Assembly (NCBI GenBank): GCA_964019695.1
Contig: CAXHUL010000547.1
Location: forward strand, 216,001 to 280,000
Length of the DNA: 64,000 bases
From: Loripinus fragilis
Taxonomy: Eukaryota > Mollusca > Bivalvia > Lucinida > Lucinidae
Reading direction: 5' to 3'
A program made the position numbers and the translations under genes. Below are positions 25,301 to 32,290 of this stretch, in pieces. The notes beneath the pieces are model-generated. The model was not told the DNA's origin. It worked only from the letters and a program-made list of their open reading frames with translations, and did not search any database. How positions within the stretch are numbered: position 1 is the first letter of the stretch; every line of letters begins with the position of its first letter.

Positions 25301-28300
25301 TTATATCACGTCGCGGTCCGTATGGTCGCACATTTCTGGTGCACTGGCACAAAAGTTGTACCATCCATTTGGTTCATACATGCCTAGTTTCGTTAATTGT
25401 TTCTTCTTAAGTTAATTTAATCATTCTATATAGAATGTACTAAATTTTGAATCAAATACACCTCACCTATAGAGTCAATGCTTAAAAACGTGCTATACCA
25501 CTGAAGCTCGTGTAGTTAAGAAATGAATTCAATTTTTGGAATGTTCATGGAATCATGAAGACTCCTGGAATCTCGCAAAGTAAGTGAAACCCTAATCATG
25601 AAGACTTCGGGTCTCTTGCAAAGTAAGTGAAGCCCTTCTTCGGGCTTCACTTACTTTTCAAGAGACCCGAAGTCTTCATGATTCCATGAACATTCCAAAA
25701 ATTGAATTTATTGCTTATATTAACATTTTATTATGAATATCTAAAATATAAAAAAGGCATTTTTAATTTAGGAAACAAAACAGCTTTGTGCTTTATTCTA
25801 TGGTGACTTGGTGTATTAATTGAAGAAGATTGTTGGCTCAATTATTTTTTTAGCGCAGTTCATTAAAATAATTTCCCATTATAAAAAGATTGGCTATAAT
25901 ATTAATGTATTGCAGCAGACTGCATGCTTGGTGGTCAACCCAATCACTGTTAGCAACTTTGTTTGTTCTTTAATTGCACGCCGGTGGGTCGGACCTCAGA
26001 TCTTTTGATGGAATGGCATGGGCCTGATGCTTTGGCTGTTGTCAGGCTCACTGAGATTTATCTGTTGGATTTCTTTTGCTCTGGTATTCAGTTATATTTA
26101 CTGTTGAGTCTTTATCTTTGCTTTATCTCCAATTTATATCTTGATTTATATGTTCTAGGAGATAATGCGTTGATAAGTTAGGGATCTTTTATGCAAAGCA
26201 AACATCTATGTGTCTTGATCCACATCTGAACTAAGGGTGAGGTTGGTTCACTGTTAAACCTGTTTAAGCCCTCCAGTAAAATATTTTTACTGACCGTTCC
26301 AAGGTGGTACTTCTTTTGTGGACCATTTATGTTATTTCTGTCTTGGTTTGTTATGCTTTCATGCACGTCTGTTTGTTGATGCATTGTGGTAACCTGTTGG
26401 GAAGGGGCCGACCTCTTGGCTCTCGTTTGTGATGTCTAATTGTGACGTTGTCACTTTCCCATTGGTGTCCTGGGTCAGGTGTGGTGCTTGATGTATCGAT
26501 TCCTGATCTGTGCCCTCTTTCTTACTATGGAAAGCGTCAGTGCTTGAATTTGTAGAAAAATCGATATTGAAATAAGTTGACTCTGTTGGGCCTAGACCTG
26601 AAATTGTTTTTCATAGACCTCCATTATAGCTTTTAAGAAGGCTGTGGTTCCCAAAACTCTTCAATCACACTGAGGCTGCCATAGAGTTACAGATTGGACC
26701 TAGTTCAATCAATAAACAAGAATGAGATACCCTGATGACCACCATGTTTTACTACTTTTGGCCCCTGAAGGTTGGTGTCCTTCATGAAAGGAAAGTTCTT
26801 TTGAAAAATTACCAGAATGCAAGGTCCTTTTTTCTAAGCCACACCAGTAAACTTTATTAACAAAAGCTATGTGATGTTGTTTTAAAAAGTACAACAAAGA
26901 TATAGCCATCTAATAAATACAATATATTTCCCATAATTTTCTTATTGACCAATCATGAAACATCTTACAACTTTTAAAAAGATTTTGATGAGCTTCCACC
27001 CAAATTTTTGAGCCAATCACTGGCCTTTTTGCAATGACAGGTCGGTAACTCTAGTCTAAAGTTTGAAATGTGTTATATCATCGTGCGTAAAATAATATTA
27101 TTTCTTACCTCAATTTGGAATTTGCGTTAAAAATACAGTGCGTATTACCTGCGTTTTCAATGCGAGTTGACAAGTACAAAAACGCGGGCGGTAGGGTTTG
27201 TATCAGACGATAAGTCACAGTTTTAAAAGCGCGTGGAAAGAGTGCACTGGCTGACGTCAATTTTTACTGCTAAATGACGTCAATCGTGGAGTAAGACGGT
27301 GTTACGTCGTTTTTTACGCTTGAACGACGTTGCAAATACATGCAAACGTATGCAACACTGTCCACTGACTATTAGGGAACTCTTCAGTGCAATGGCGGAA
27401 AGTTGTAAGAAGCTGAAGACTTCAAATGTGTTTTCGTCGATTATTGTGTGATAGAATCGAAATAGATCAGCTCTAGTGCGTGAATTGTTGAGTAATAATT
27501 CACTGTTTGTCGGTCATCGTACGAAGATAAATTACTCGCGCTTCGCGCTTGTGATTTGATTGTCTTTACAACTTACTCCAAACAGTAGATTGTTGTACAA
27601 CAATTCATTGCTAATGCTGAGCTATTTCTTAATTTTAACACACCTCGCTAAAACACTGAAACGAAGTTATAAGTGGCCACCTACACATTTTTGCGCTTGT
27701 TCAGAATGTAAACATCGCTGTTACAAAATTTAAGTTCCATAAAAAATCAAGGCTTTTTTGAGACTCTGAAAATTATGCCATTTGAAAATGACTGCTAGAT
27801 CTTGCACGGACGAAGTCAGAGTAAAGGTACCATCATTTCAAAACGTCACACTTTTTACTGTGATATAAAAGAATTCCTCAGATATGTTATACATTAAATT
27901 TATATTTTCATTAGTTTGAAGCTGTTAATAACAGCTGTGATATAATATGAAAAAGAACCAAAGTTTTATGACAATTGAACTCTCCGTTCTCTTCTACGTT
28001 AACATGAAGGCAAACACTATCAGCAGCTTAATCGAAGAGTTTTATCTTTAACAATGCAATTTGCATATCAACTTTGCTTTGCTCTGTCGCTTTATTATCT
28101 GTGGCATGGCATTGGAGTTTTCAGCAATTATTCATTTAAAAAAAATCATAAAAAATCGTTTATAAGAAAACATCAGGGGTTTGGCGTTTTTTTTCAAGTC
28201 GGTTAGACAGGTTTAAAATCACCTGTATTTCAATTCGAAAAAAACTTCACTCAAAACCCTTATTTTCTCCAAAAACTTGATTTTTGCATTTTTGAGCCCA

Positions 28301-30168
28301 AAAATTGTGAAGTGATAGAAAACTTCCAAAAAAACACTTAATTTTATTCCATTAAAATGCACATATTTGGGCAATAATTCATTTCAATAAAATCAAATTG
28401 AAAAGTGGTCACTTAGAACTTCGTTCCAATGTATAGTCAATGATAAAAATGTGATATATCAAAAAATAATTCACAGTTTGAAAGCACGAGGAAAGCACGT
28501 CCGGGCTATTTGTTACTGTAAACTGGGGTCAGTCATGGCAATGGACGGTACATTGTAAAACGTCGTTTTAACGCTTGAAAGACGTTACAAATACGTGTAA
28601 ACGCATGCGACACAGTCCAGCTATTGGCGGGAATTCTTCAGTGTAATGGCGGAAAGTTGGAACAAGTTGAATACTTAAACATGTGTTTTCGTCGTTTATT
28701 GTGTGTTAGAATCGAAATAGATACATGTAAGCTGTAGTGAGTGAATTGTTGAGCAATAATTAACTGTTTGTCAGTCAATTTAACGAAGATAAATGACGCC
28801 CGCGTTACGCGCTCGTGATTTGATATTCTTTACAACTGACATCCGAACAGTGAATTATTACTCAACATTTCACTGTTAGAGCTGATCTATACTAGAGGAC
28901 TTTGAAAACGCATCATAATATGTTTGCACTTTTCTTGCAAACCGTTTATGCGATTGAAAAGTTACTCGTAGGATTTAAAGTGCATCCCAGAATTGGTATG
29001 AATCAGTAGATAATTTGACTGCACTATCAATGTACGCTGCTGATGACTTCACATGGGTACATACAGCATCCATCACCTTTCTGCACAGTTAAATGAAACT
29101 TTTGATTATTTTCATGCTTAAACTATGGCGTGAATGATACCATATCATGCAAAAGAGTTTATAGACTTTTTCTAATGAAAAGTAATTGATAACTTCAATA
29201 GTTCGAAATTAAACGTCAAATTCGAACATCAATTATAGCTCCTTTTTAGAAACATCTCCATAAGTTACCTTTATGCATGCTTCCATTATTGATATTGACT
29301 ACATACACTGACAGTCATGTGGGGAGCACGTTTTGATGCAAATCATGGCAGCAGATCTGCTGTCATGTGACCGAAAACGTCTTAAAAATGCGTTAACGTC
29401 ATTTGCACAATACAAAAGACACGTGATACAAGCGTAATTTATGCATAATCTATCATTTATGTATGCCATTAGCCTCTTCCAACAAGACTGGACGTAAAAA
29501 ATCGAAACTTTGAAAGGCCCAAGACTTTGAAATTCATTACTAGACTATAGTAATCAGGATGGGTGGGTTATGTCAGTTTCTTTAAAGGGGTGTAATTTTG
29601 AACATACCGAGCTGTAAATTCATTTCGAATCATTCAATGATGAATGTGAATTCGTGAAAGAAGCAAAGGACGCAAATCTGTTGAGTCAGGAAATTCAATC
29701 AAAACTAACGCGTGTTAACTTGCAGCTGAATTTGCGTCCTTCAAAATCGACCACCCCTGTCTTAACACAGGTACTTTTTCAATACCTTAAAATAAATTTA
29801 CTACCATGAATTTTCTAGGACACACTACAAGCTGGTCAGACTGTGATATGCAATAAATATTATCTCGCTTACATTCTCAGGGTTTGTGAAATAAAGGATT
29901 TAATCTGGGTGATGCGTTTTCAAAGTCCTTAAGTATATTTCATAATTGAAAACTCTCTATTTCGTTCGTAATGAAATTCATCAGTGATTCTTTCAATTTC
30001 GATGAAAAAGAATATTTCATTTTGTTAATTTCATTGTGTAAATTGTTTAAATTGAAGAACCTTTTGATTACCTTCAACGTTCCTTAGCGGTTTAGTTGCG
30101 CCAACATAATCACTCATATAGGAGCAAAACATCAAGACTGAAAACAAGGCAATACGTTTGAAATCCAT
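7025..30168 (-). CDS. Secreted WAP + laminin-G domain protein, six joined exons (3' end open)
   Basis: This entry is the assembled gene; the exons are listed separately. Joining 30168-30072, 24387-24226, 22708-22511, 19621-19482, 12985-12889 and 7150-7025 on the minus strand gives 820 nt, 273 codons plus one base, with no stop. All five junctions have AG/GT borders and matching phases (1, 1, 1, 0, 1). Seen in the product: a signal peptide (about residues 1-24), one WAP four-disulfide domain (about 37-84), and one laminin-G domain (about 92-250). The product should be secreted and extracellular. WAP domains are often protease inhibitors or matrix/shell proteins, and LamG domains bind glycans or proteins; a matrix or defence role is inference. 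Introns of 1.5 to 6.5 kb are full of transposon debris. The last exon found ends in phase 1, so the gene continues; a candidate terminal exon is at 1765-1938. I do not recognise a named orthologue. Confidence 0.8.
7332..7545. other. CpG-rich stretch in intron 5 with GTCGCCGACC repeats
   Basis: The local motif GTCGCCGACC recurs as GGTCGCCGACCCGTCGCC and GTCGCCGACCAGTCACC, with related GTCGACGACCAGTC between. It contrasts with the AT-rich surroundings and is probably a decayed repeat. The 60-codon minus ORF here shows no domain. Confidence 0.35.
7618..8230. other. No gene seen; G runs and a GC-rich repeat fragment
   Basis: A G run lies at 7711-7727. At 7980-8030 GC-rich sequence ends in GCCGGACCACTTTT, which recurs at 10399-10412. 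Together these suggest fragments of one dispersed repeat. Confidence 0.35.
8344..9502. mobile_element. Fold-back element with 6 bp TSD and mirrored tandem repeats
   Basis: The termini AGTAGTAATGGATGCC and GGCATCCATTACTACT are flanked by a 6 bp direct repeat TTTATT (8338-8343, 9503-9508). Both ends carry GGGGTCATTTTTT / AAGCCTGAAAAG palindromes. Inside, the left arm holds about four ~75 bp units (ATAACTTAGTTTATTTTTG ... TTTCTTGGGCTATTG, 8463-8740). The right arm holds about six reverse-complement units (8920-9335), separated by a unique spacer. No ORF encodes a transposase. The 6 bp duplication, AG...CT ends and repeat-bearing arms recall reported Maverick/Polinton terminal repeats; that assignment is inference. 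Confidence 0.8.
9510..10280. other. No gene seen; dispersed repeat fragment at 9560-9640
   Basis: GCTAATCTCTGTAACTGAG followed by GGTTGGTTTGA recurs at 25238-25268. Small plus ORFs at 9715 and 10039 have no recognisable domain. Confidence 0.35.
10280..10440. repeat. C/G-rich dispersed repeat remnant
   Basis: TCGGGGGAGGTCCCCCAACC, three CCTCTCGTGC-type repeats, and GCCGGACCACTTTTAAATAC. The last part is shared with 8014-8030. Confidence 0.4.
10575..10782 (+). mobile_element. tRNA-derived SINE with 7 bp target-site duplication
   Basis: The head is tRNA-like: A box TGGCTCAGTGG (10589-10599) and B box GGTTTGAGCCT (10632-10642) at normal spacing for polymerase III. The body has GTGGTCCCTCGAGCAAGACA, similar to the conserved central core of metazoan MetaSINEs. 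The tail is GGGACGTAAAGAATC followed by CAAA-type repeats. AAAGCTA at 10568-10574 and 10783-10789 is the target-site duplication. It is not a functional tRNA: the folded arms are imperfect and it continues into a SINE body. Confidence 0.8.
10930..11060. repeat. Repeat family F, copy 2 (inverted)
   Basis: ATTGACGAGCAACGGATGAT ... CAGAGCCTTCGCTGCTCGTA is the reverse complement of the unit at 5560-5645. Confidence 0.5.
11210..11462. repeat. Tandem duplication, 133 bp period
   Basis: Two adjacent, nearly identical copies start CATTTTTCAAACAAATCAAA at 11210 and 11343. Each runs through GCAATTTGCCAGTGTATTCC and CATTTTCAGACGTTAG. Confidence 0.85.
11650..12030 (+). repeat. Repeat family C, copy 1
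   Basis: GTAAGTGAGTATGACTATG, CCCACAGCACCGTGAG, AATTAAAGTAAAACCACCAG, AAGATGATTGCAAAGCTAGA and ACCACCGCCTTAGAATG occur in the same order at 15680-16050, 43740-44020 and 53780-54130. A reverse fragment is at 58138-58215. A 17-base G run at 11959 interrupts this copy. Confidence 0.65.
12030..12660. other. No gene seen
   Basis: Intron 5 sequence without a convincing ORF or repeat. The short direct repeat CTGACCCACCG occurs at 12231 and 12280. Confidence 0.35.
12667..12841. mobile_element. 175 bp TA-flanked MITE
   Basis: The terminal inverted repeats read GGGTAAAGTCAGGTAACTT at the left and GGGTAAAGTCAGGTAACTTT from the right end. They continue into a GGACATCAG / TAAATTCGGACA match (about 42 bp in all). 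A TA is present at 12665-12666 and 12842-12843. This fits a Tc1/mariner-type non-autonomous element. It ends 45 bp from the donor of LamG exon 5. Confidence 0.8.
12889..12985 (-). CDS. Exon 5: laminin-G domain
   Basis: This 97 nt exon is phase 0 at its start and phase 1 at its end, with borders aatttgcag and ACA|gtatgt. It continues exon 4 exactly: ...IQMQ then [10 protein letters not shown], the LamG V-D-x-x motif. It ends in a strand reading IDSIFIANN, equivalent to the usual L-y-i-G-G strand. A TA-flanked MITE (12667-12841) ends only 45 bp from its splice donor. Confidence 0.85.
14058..14285. repeat. Repeat family H, copy 1
   Basis: Shares AAAATTTTAGCTAGTGTATA, TTGAATTCT, and TAATGATGCCATGCTACGTA with 18730-18955 in the same order. 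Confidence 0.5.
14510..14550. repeat. Short perfect hairpin
   Basis: GTGTGTAAAAGAAAC (14510-14524) and GTTTCTTTTACACAC (14536-14550) are exact complements around an 11-base loop. In this intronic eukaryotic setting it is probably MITE debris and not a terminator. Confidence 0.6.
15680..16050 (+). repeat. Repeat family C, copy 2
   Basis: Same block order as copy 1: TTAGTGAGTATAATCAGC, AATTAAAGTAAAACAGCCAG, AAGATGATCTCAAAACTAGA and ACCACCGCCTTAGAACC, then CATTTTACTGAC. Confidence 0.6.
16060..17630. other. No gene seen (intron 4)
   Basis: AT-rich. Small ORFs on both strands near 16.1-17.0 kb have no recognisable domain or splice context. 17313-17395 contains a TTTTTACCA inverted pair and GCAAATTAGCTAATTTGC, a perfect 18 bp palindrome. 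Confidence 0.4.
17632..18488. mobile_element. Repeat family E, copy 1: 857 bp TIR element
   Basis: The left end TACACTGAAGGACTTTAAAA and the right end are exact reverse complements, continuing AACGCAA (27 bp). Outermost bases are TA on both sides, compatible with a TA target. The interior (857 bp) has only small ORFs (for example 106 codons at 18019) and no recognisable transposase. A related element with ends AGGACTTTGAAAACGCATCA is at 28888-29937. Confidence 0.75.
18730..18955. repeat. Repeat family H, copy 2
   Basis: Diverged partner of 14058-14285. It ends at TATGATGCCATGATAAGAAC, directly before the microsatellite. Confidence 0.5.
18964..19124. repeat. TACA tetranucleotide microsatellite, ~40 units
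   Basis: About 161 bp of (TACA)n with one interruption (CAAACA near 19100). The long [12 protein letters not shown] and [12 protein letters not shown] ORFs across it are translations of the repeat. Confidence 0.97.
19482..19621 (-). CDS. Exon 4: central laminin-G domain
   Basis: This 140 nt exon starts in phase 1 and ends in phase 0, with borders tctatag and ATGCAG|gttaga. Joined to exon 3 it reads [18 protein letters not shown], a natural LamG strand pair. It then gives [19 protein letters not shown], which matches the LamG signature D-G-x-W-H-x-V-x-x-x-R-x-x-x-x-x-x-x-V-D (alanine replaces the usual tryptophan). This is the strongest single piece of family evidence in the gene. It lies about 360 bp from the TACA microsatellite. 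Confidence 0.87.
20109..20197 (-). other. Possible alternative exon inside intron 3
   Basis: The 89 nt between ctactgatag and AAAAAG|gttagt are open in one frame (reading [19 protein letters not shown] and then VKIDCIEK) and end in phase 1, compatible with exon 4. The length is not a multiple of three. Splicing in from exon 3 would put a stop in frame after two codons (CAA AAT TAA). It could be a poison exon, an alternative first exon, or chance. The direct exon 3-exon 4 join gives an uninterrupted LamG domain. Confidence 0.2.
20500..20592. repeat. Hairpin MITE core
   Basis: TTGAATTTATTAAACTCGTTG and GAAAAAGAGATAAAATGC are mirrored by GCATTTTATCTCTTTTCC and CAACTCGTTTAATAAATTCA, with a short CTCGGCAAGCCTC loop. 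Flanking CATGAGCACTCATGTAAGAT resembles 42645-42765 and 19657-19700, which appear to be decayed relatives. Confidence 0.65.
20642..20765 (+). repeat. Repeat family A, copy 2 (fragment)
   Basis: CCAAGGCGGTACTTCTTTTG to GCTGACTGCTTAGCTCTC. Only the middle of the family unit is present. Confidence 0.7.
20785..21140. repeat. Three-copy tandem repeat, ~118 bp unit
   Basis: Units share AGTAATGTACAT, GTATGATGGGAA, TAGCTCCCAGTGTCC, GTGACAATGAGAAAC and a closing GTGTCAG-AAAG. The transmembrane-like minus-strand ORFs ([12 protein letters not shown] and similar) are translations of this repeat. Confidence 0.75.
21322..21679 (+). repeat. Repeat family A, copy 3
   Basis: Runs from AAGATAAGTTATGGGTCTTT to the common 3' end TTTGCACCCTTACTTACTTT. 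The 5' part of the family is missing. Confidence 0.8.
22511..22708 (-). CDS. Exon 3: start of laminin-G domain
   Basis: This 198 nt exon is symmetric (phase 1-1), with borders gtttcag and AGTG|gtaaga. The G left by exon 2 joins GA to give glycine followed by RCLN. The peptide carries the first LamG beta strands: [20 protein letters not shown] matches the usual I-x-I-x-F-R-T-x-x-x-x-G-x-L-L-x-I pattern, and a later strand reads [10 protein letters not shown]. The first cysteine (RCLN) could pair within LamG or with the spare WAP cysteine. A fragment of repeat family A begins only 23 bp upstream of the acceptor. Confidence 0.85.
22731..22770 (+). repeat. Repeat family A 3'-terminal fragment next to an exon
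   Basis: GGTGTGGTGCTTGATTGTAT then CGATTC and TTTCTTACTTT, the last 40 bp of family A. It lies 23 bp from the acceptor of LamG exon 3 and is antisense to the gene. Confidence 0.65.
22780..24100. other. No gene seen (intron 2)
   Basis: AT-rich intron sequence. CG-containing words cluster at 22868-22920 and 23010-23130. No exon-like ORF is visible. Confidence 0.4.
24226..24387 (-). CDS. Exon 2: WAP four-disulfide core domain
   Basis: This 162 nt exon is symmetric (phase 1-1), bordered by ctatttcag and ACAG|gtaatt. It encodes one WAP domain: GYCP near its start, then the diagnostic spacing C-x5-C-x5-CC-x3-C-x3-C, followed by RGPLP. The run [14 protein letters not shown] shows the acidic D-x-D-C and K-C-C hallmarks. 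Nine cysteines are present where a canonical WAP domain has eight; the extra one comes from a CC pair (PDSSCCG) after the first cysteine. WAP exons are commonly symmetric and shuffled. A protease-inhibitor or shell/mucus matrix role is possible; the inhibitory loop gives no clear target. Confidence 0.85.
24812..25041. mobile_element. 230 bp hairpin MITE
   Basis: The arms GTACCGTCCTGCTAGCGAAG AGTGACAGTGA and TCACTGTCACTCTTGGCTGG CAGGACAGTAC pair. Near the centre TTGTGCATTAATACTATCC mirrors GGATAGGATTAATACACAA with a 3-base loop. Arms are about 105-127 bp. Confidence 0.75.
25060..25335. repeat. Dispersed repeat fragments (GCGCAGTCTGATCAG and CTAATCTCTGTAACTGAG types)
   Basis: GGGCCTCGACGCAAAAC, GCGTTCGCGCAGTCTGATCA and GCTAATCTCTGTAACTGAGC recur near 8230-8340 and 9560-9640. 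There the same two fragments are separated by the 8344-9502 fold-back insertion. Confidence 0.5.
25525..25713. repeat. Palindrome with a duplicated segment in one arm
   Basis: The right arm (25641-25713) GGGCTTCACTTACTTTTCAA ... CATTCCAAAAATTGAATT pairs with the left arm. The left arm contains ATCATGAAGACT ... AAAGTAAGTGAA twice (25552-25594 and 25595-25635), so one 43 bp unit is unpaired. Confidence 0.8.
25796..26526 (+). repeat. Repeat family A, copy 4 (long, ~730 bp)
   Basis: Extends 5' to TCTATGGTGACTTGGTGTAT, the same 5' limit as copy 6, and ends at TTTCTTACTA. It includes ATTGCAGCAGACTGCATGC and GCCGGTGGGTCGGA, which are missing from the short copies. Confidence 0.8.
26530..27220. other. 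No gene seen (intron 1)
   Basis: AT-rich. Only short ORFs without domains are present. Confidence 0.4.
27225..28890. repeat. Repeat family G: ~410 bp direct repeats (27225-27632 and 28480-28890)
   Basis: Both copies run through ACGCTTGA-CGACGTT, CTTCAGTG-AATGGCGGAAAG, GTGTTTTCGTCG, GTGAATTGTTGAG-AATAAT and a final AGCTGA-CTAT. The last ~175 bp of each folds back on itself: GAATTGTTG...ACTGTTTG mirrors AACAGT...AACAATTC. The arrangement could be a tandem duplication later split by insertions. Confidence 0.65.
27657..28428. mobile_element. 772 bp element with ~24 bp terminal inverted repeats
   Basis: The left end TGAAACGAAGTTATAAGTGG CCAC is mirrored by GTGGTCACTTAGAACTTCGT TCCA. It lies between the two family G copies. 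No clear target-site duplication and no coding ORF. Confidence 0.5.
28888..29937. mobile_element. Repeat family E, copy 2: ~1.05 kb TIR element
   Basis: The left end TATACTAGAGGACTTTGAAA ACGCATCA and the right end TGATGCGTTTTCAAAGTCCT TAAGTATA are inverted repeats related to those of 17632-18488. TA is present at both limits. No transposase ORF. Confidence 0.7.
30072..30168 (-). CDS. Exon 1: start codon and signal peptide
   Basis: ATG is at 30168-30166 in a strong Kozak context (A at -3, G at +4). The 32 codons encode a basic N-region (MDFKR), a hydrophobic core ([10 protein letters not shown]) and a small-residue cleavage motif V-G-A before TKPLRN, so cleavage after residue 24 is likely. 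The exon ends GAAG|gtaatc in phase 1, which joins in frame to the WAP exon 5.7 kb downstream. A TATA-like run lies 33-42 bp upstream of the ATG. No other ORF explains this combination of promoter, signal peptide and donor. Confidence 0.8.
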
Positions 30169-30200
30169 TTTTGGCAAATACCACACATAACTGCTCTCGA

Positions 30201-30210
30201 AATATATATA
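30201..30210 (-). promoter_or_regulatory. TATA-like box of the WAP-LamG gene
   Basis: The minus strand reads TATATATATT here, 33-42 bp upstream of the ATG. With ordinary TATA-to-start spacing the 5' UTR would be only about 5-15 nt. A longer 5' UTR from a more distal first exon cannot be excluded. Confidence 0.45.
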
Positions 30211-30298
30211 GTAGCATTTGTCAGACTGTTTATGCTAAGTATTAATTAGTGGCGTCGCTTGAAAGGTTATTTTTACCAATTGAGCCAGTGCATGAGAT

Positions 30299-30527
30299 CT
30301 CCAACCGTGTGGTATGTGCGACCAGCAAAACCTCAGATCAGCCTTCGCATACGCGCAGTCTGATCAGAGCATTTGCTAGTCGCTTGAGCATTCTATGATT
30401 GTTAAGTTACTGATTGAACACCATTTGCAGTTTCTAAGCTTAAAAGCAGGCTGCAGAGGTTCGTCCGAGTCTACACTTGTCAAAATGTCAAATTGTTGGA
30501 AATCTCATGCCGCGGCTCAATTATTCA
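30299..30527. repeat. Repeat family I, copy 2 (inverted relative to copy 1)
   Basis: Runs from GTGTGGTATGTGCGACCAGC to ATTGTTGGAAATCTCATGCC and is the reverse complement of 1310-1525 with roughly one mismatch in five. It lies just upstream of the WAP-LamG promoter. Confidence 0.75.
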
Positions 30528-30529
30528 TA

Positions 30530-31075
30530 CTGAACACAACTGGAATGACCTTCTATGTATAATAATGTGATTCCTGGTTTAGATATTGCCTTTGTTATAA
30601 CAAACAAACAATTGCAATGCAGATGCTGGTGAGATCCGTTGGCATCCTATCTGAGTCTAAATGTTTGCTAATGCACCTATTACGGGACGCTTCAGACTTA
30701 AGTGGGTTCACCTATAAAGCACAAATGTGACCTATAATTCGAAGAAGATGGCATTTATGATAAAAACATAATTCTAGTGTTGTCCTCTAGGTCATTTACC
30801 CTTACATTCAAGGGGATCAACTTATTGCGCGTTTTGTGCAGTCAACTATTTTAGTTGGTTTTAACATATTTTATTAGCAAGAACAGTTGACATTGACATT
30901 ATCAAACAAATTTTAACAATATCAAACTTACAAGGATTGGAATGGAAGCAACATGCTTATAGAACTCCTTTCCTGATTACCAATATCATATTGTAAACGA
31001 CAATGGCAAATTGTGGTAAAGTTGAACAAATATGCATTTCGCAAGTAACTATTCCACTAACGGAAAATTACATTT
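30530..31075. other. No gene seen
   Basis: AT-rich sequence upstream of the WAP-LamG gene, with no ORF or clear repeat. Confidence 0.4.
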
Positions 31076-31079
31076 GGGC

Positions 31080-32290
31080 CCCCTAGGGACTTTGGGAATC
31101 TTGGGAGACTGGCTATTTATTTTCAGGGAGCTGGGGAGCACTGGTAATTATTATAGGGGAGCTAGGGAGCAAGCTCATAATAATTTTTGGGATATAGGGA
31201 GCCTTGCCAAAAAGCAAAATAAAAAATAAGGAAAAGCCTACATTTTGTTTGATGTTTTAAAAACTCTTCTGCCTCTGATGGCGGGGGAGGGGGGGGGGGG
31301 GGCGGCGAACCCCCCACACACCCCTTGTTAATTCTAAATGCATTTTCTTACTCACATGCTAATCTAGATTAGTCTGAAAGAGAAATATGGCAATTAACTT
31401 TTCTTGTTAATTAGTTTTCATTAGAATTGTTGATTTTTAGGTTGGTAATAACATACTTTAAGACGCCCCAGATTGCACCAGATCACACCATTTTTGTCAA
31501 ACATTTTACGGGGGAGCATGCCCTAGGACCCCCTAGCAACAGTGTGTGTACACAATGCTACGGGGCCATCTACACACCTGCTATTTTATTATCTTTTTAG
31601 GTAATTGGCCCTTTTTAAAGGAATTTTTGAAAAATGCAGCATGCTTATCAGATATATACATACTTGATTTAACTGAAGTTAAACAATTAAGCGTATAGGT
31701 ACTGATAGCAATTGTAGAAAATACTTTTTATAGTTAAATGCTTTCGCTTAAGTGTCTAGAAAAATCGAGTTTAAGCTGCTGGAAAAAAATCAGCCCCTGT
31801 TCCCAAAAAGAAAACCGAATGGTATGTCTCTAAACCTCCAAGTCTACTCTACAGGTACAGCGATGTCCTCATACTTTGAGCCATATATAATGCATTTCAT
31901 TGAAATTAATTATATGGCATGCATTCCATGGCTTTTATATGTCATGTATTCAATGGCAAAGACCTGTCCTTACATGTATAAGACAAAATATCAAGTGACC
32001 ATTAAGCCATGCGCTCTTATATAGCTTCATAGTGTTTAAGTATGTGATTTTATCCTACGGAGAGATAAATACATTTTAGGGAGAATTGGCTTATATTTTG
32101 GGGATTTTGGGAGAAGCTGAAATATATTATGGGATTTGGGGAGCGAAGGCAAATACTTTAAGGGAGACAAGGAAATTATTTGCAGGGAGACAGGGGGATG
32201 AATGCATTATTTTAAGGGATCAAGGGAGCACAGACCCCCTTGGGGCCTCACATTTGCTTCTAATTGGAAGACATATAATATTAGTGGATT
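31080..32290. repeat. GGGA-rich degenerate repeat blocks
   Basis: 31080-31205 and 32055-32250 are dense in GGGA words (TTGGGAATCTTGGGAGACTG; ATTTTGGGGATTTTGGGAGA; AAGGGATCAAGGGAGCACAG). Between them are a G run (31284-31302) with CCCCCCACACACCCC, and CCTAGGACCCCCTAGCA. Probably an old element with asymmetric strand composition. No domain is seen in its small ORFs. Confidence 0.35.

Noticed and set aside
27225..28890. LTR retrotransposon
   Set aside because: The direct repeats lack visible TG/CA ends, primer-binding site and any gag-pol coding between them.
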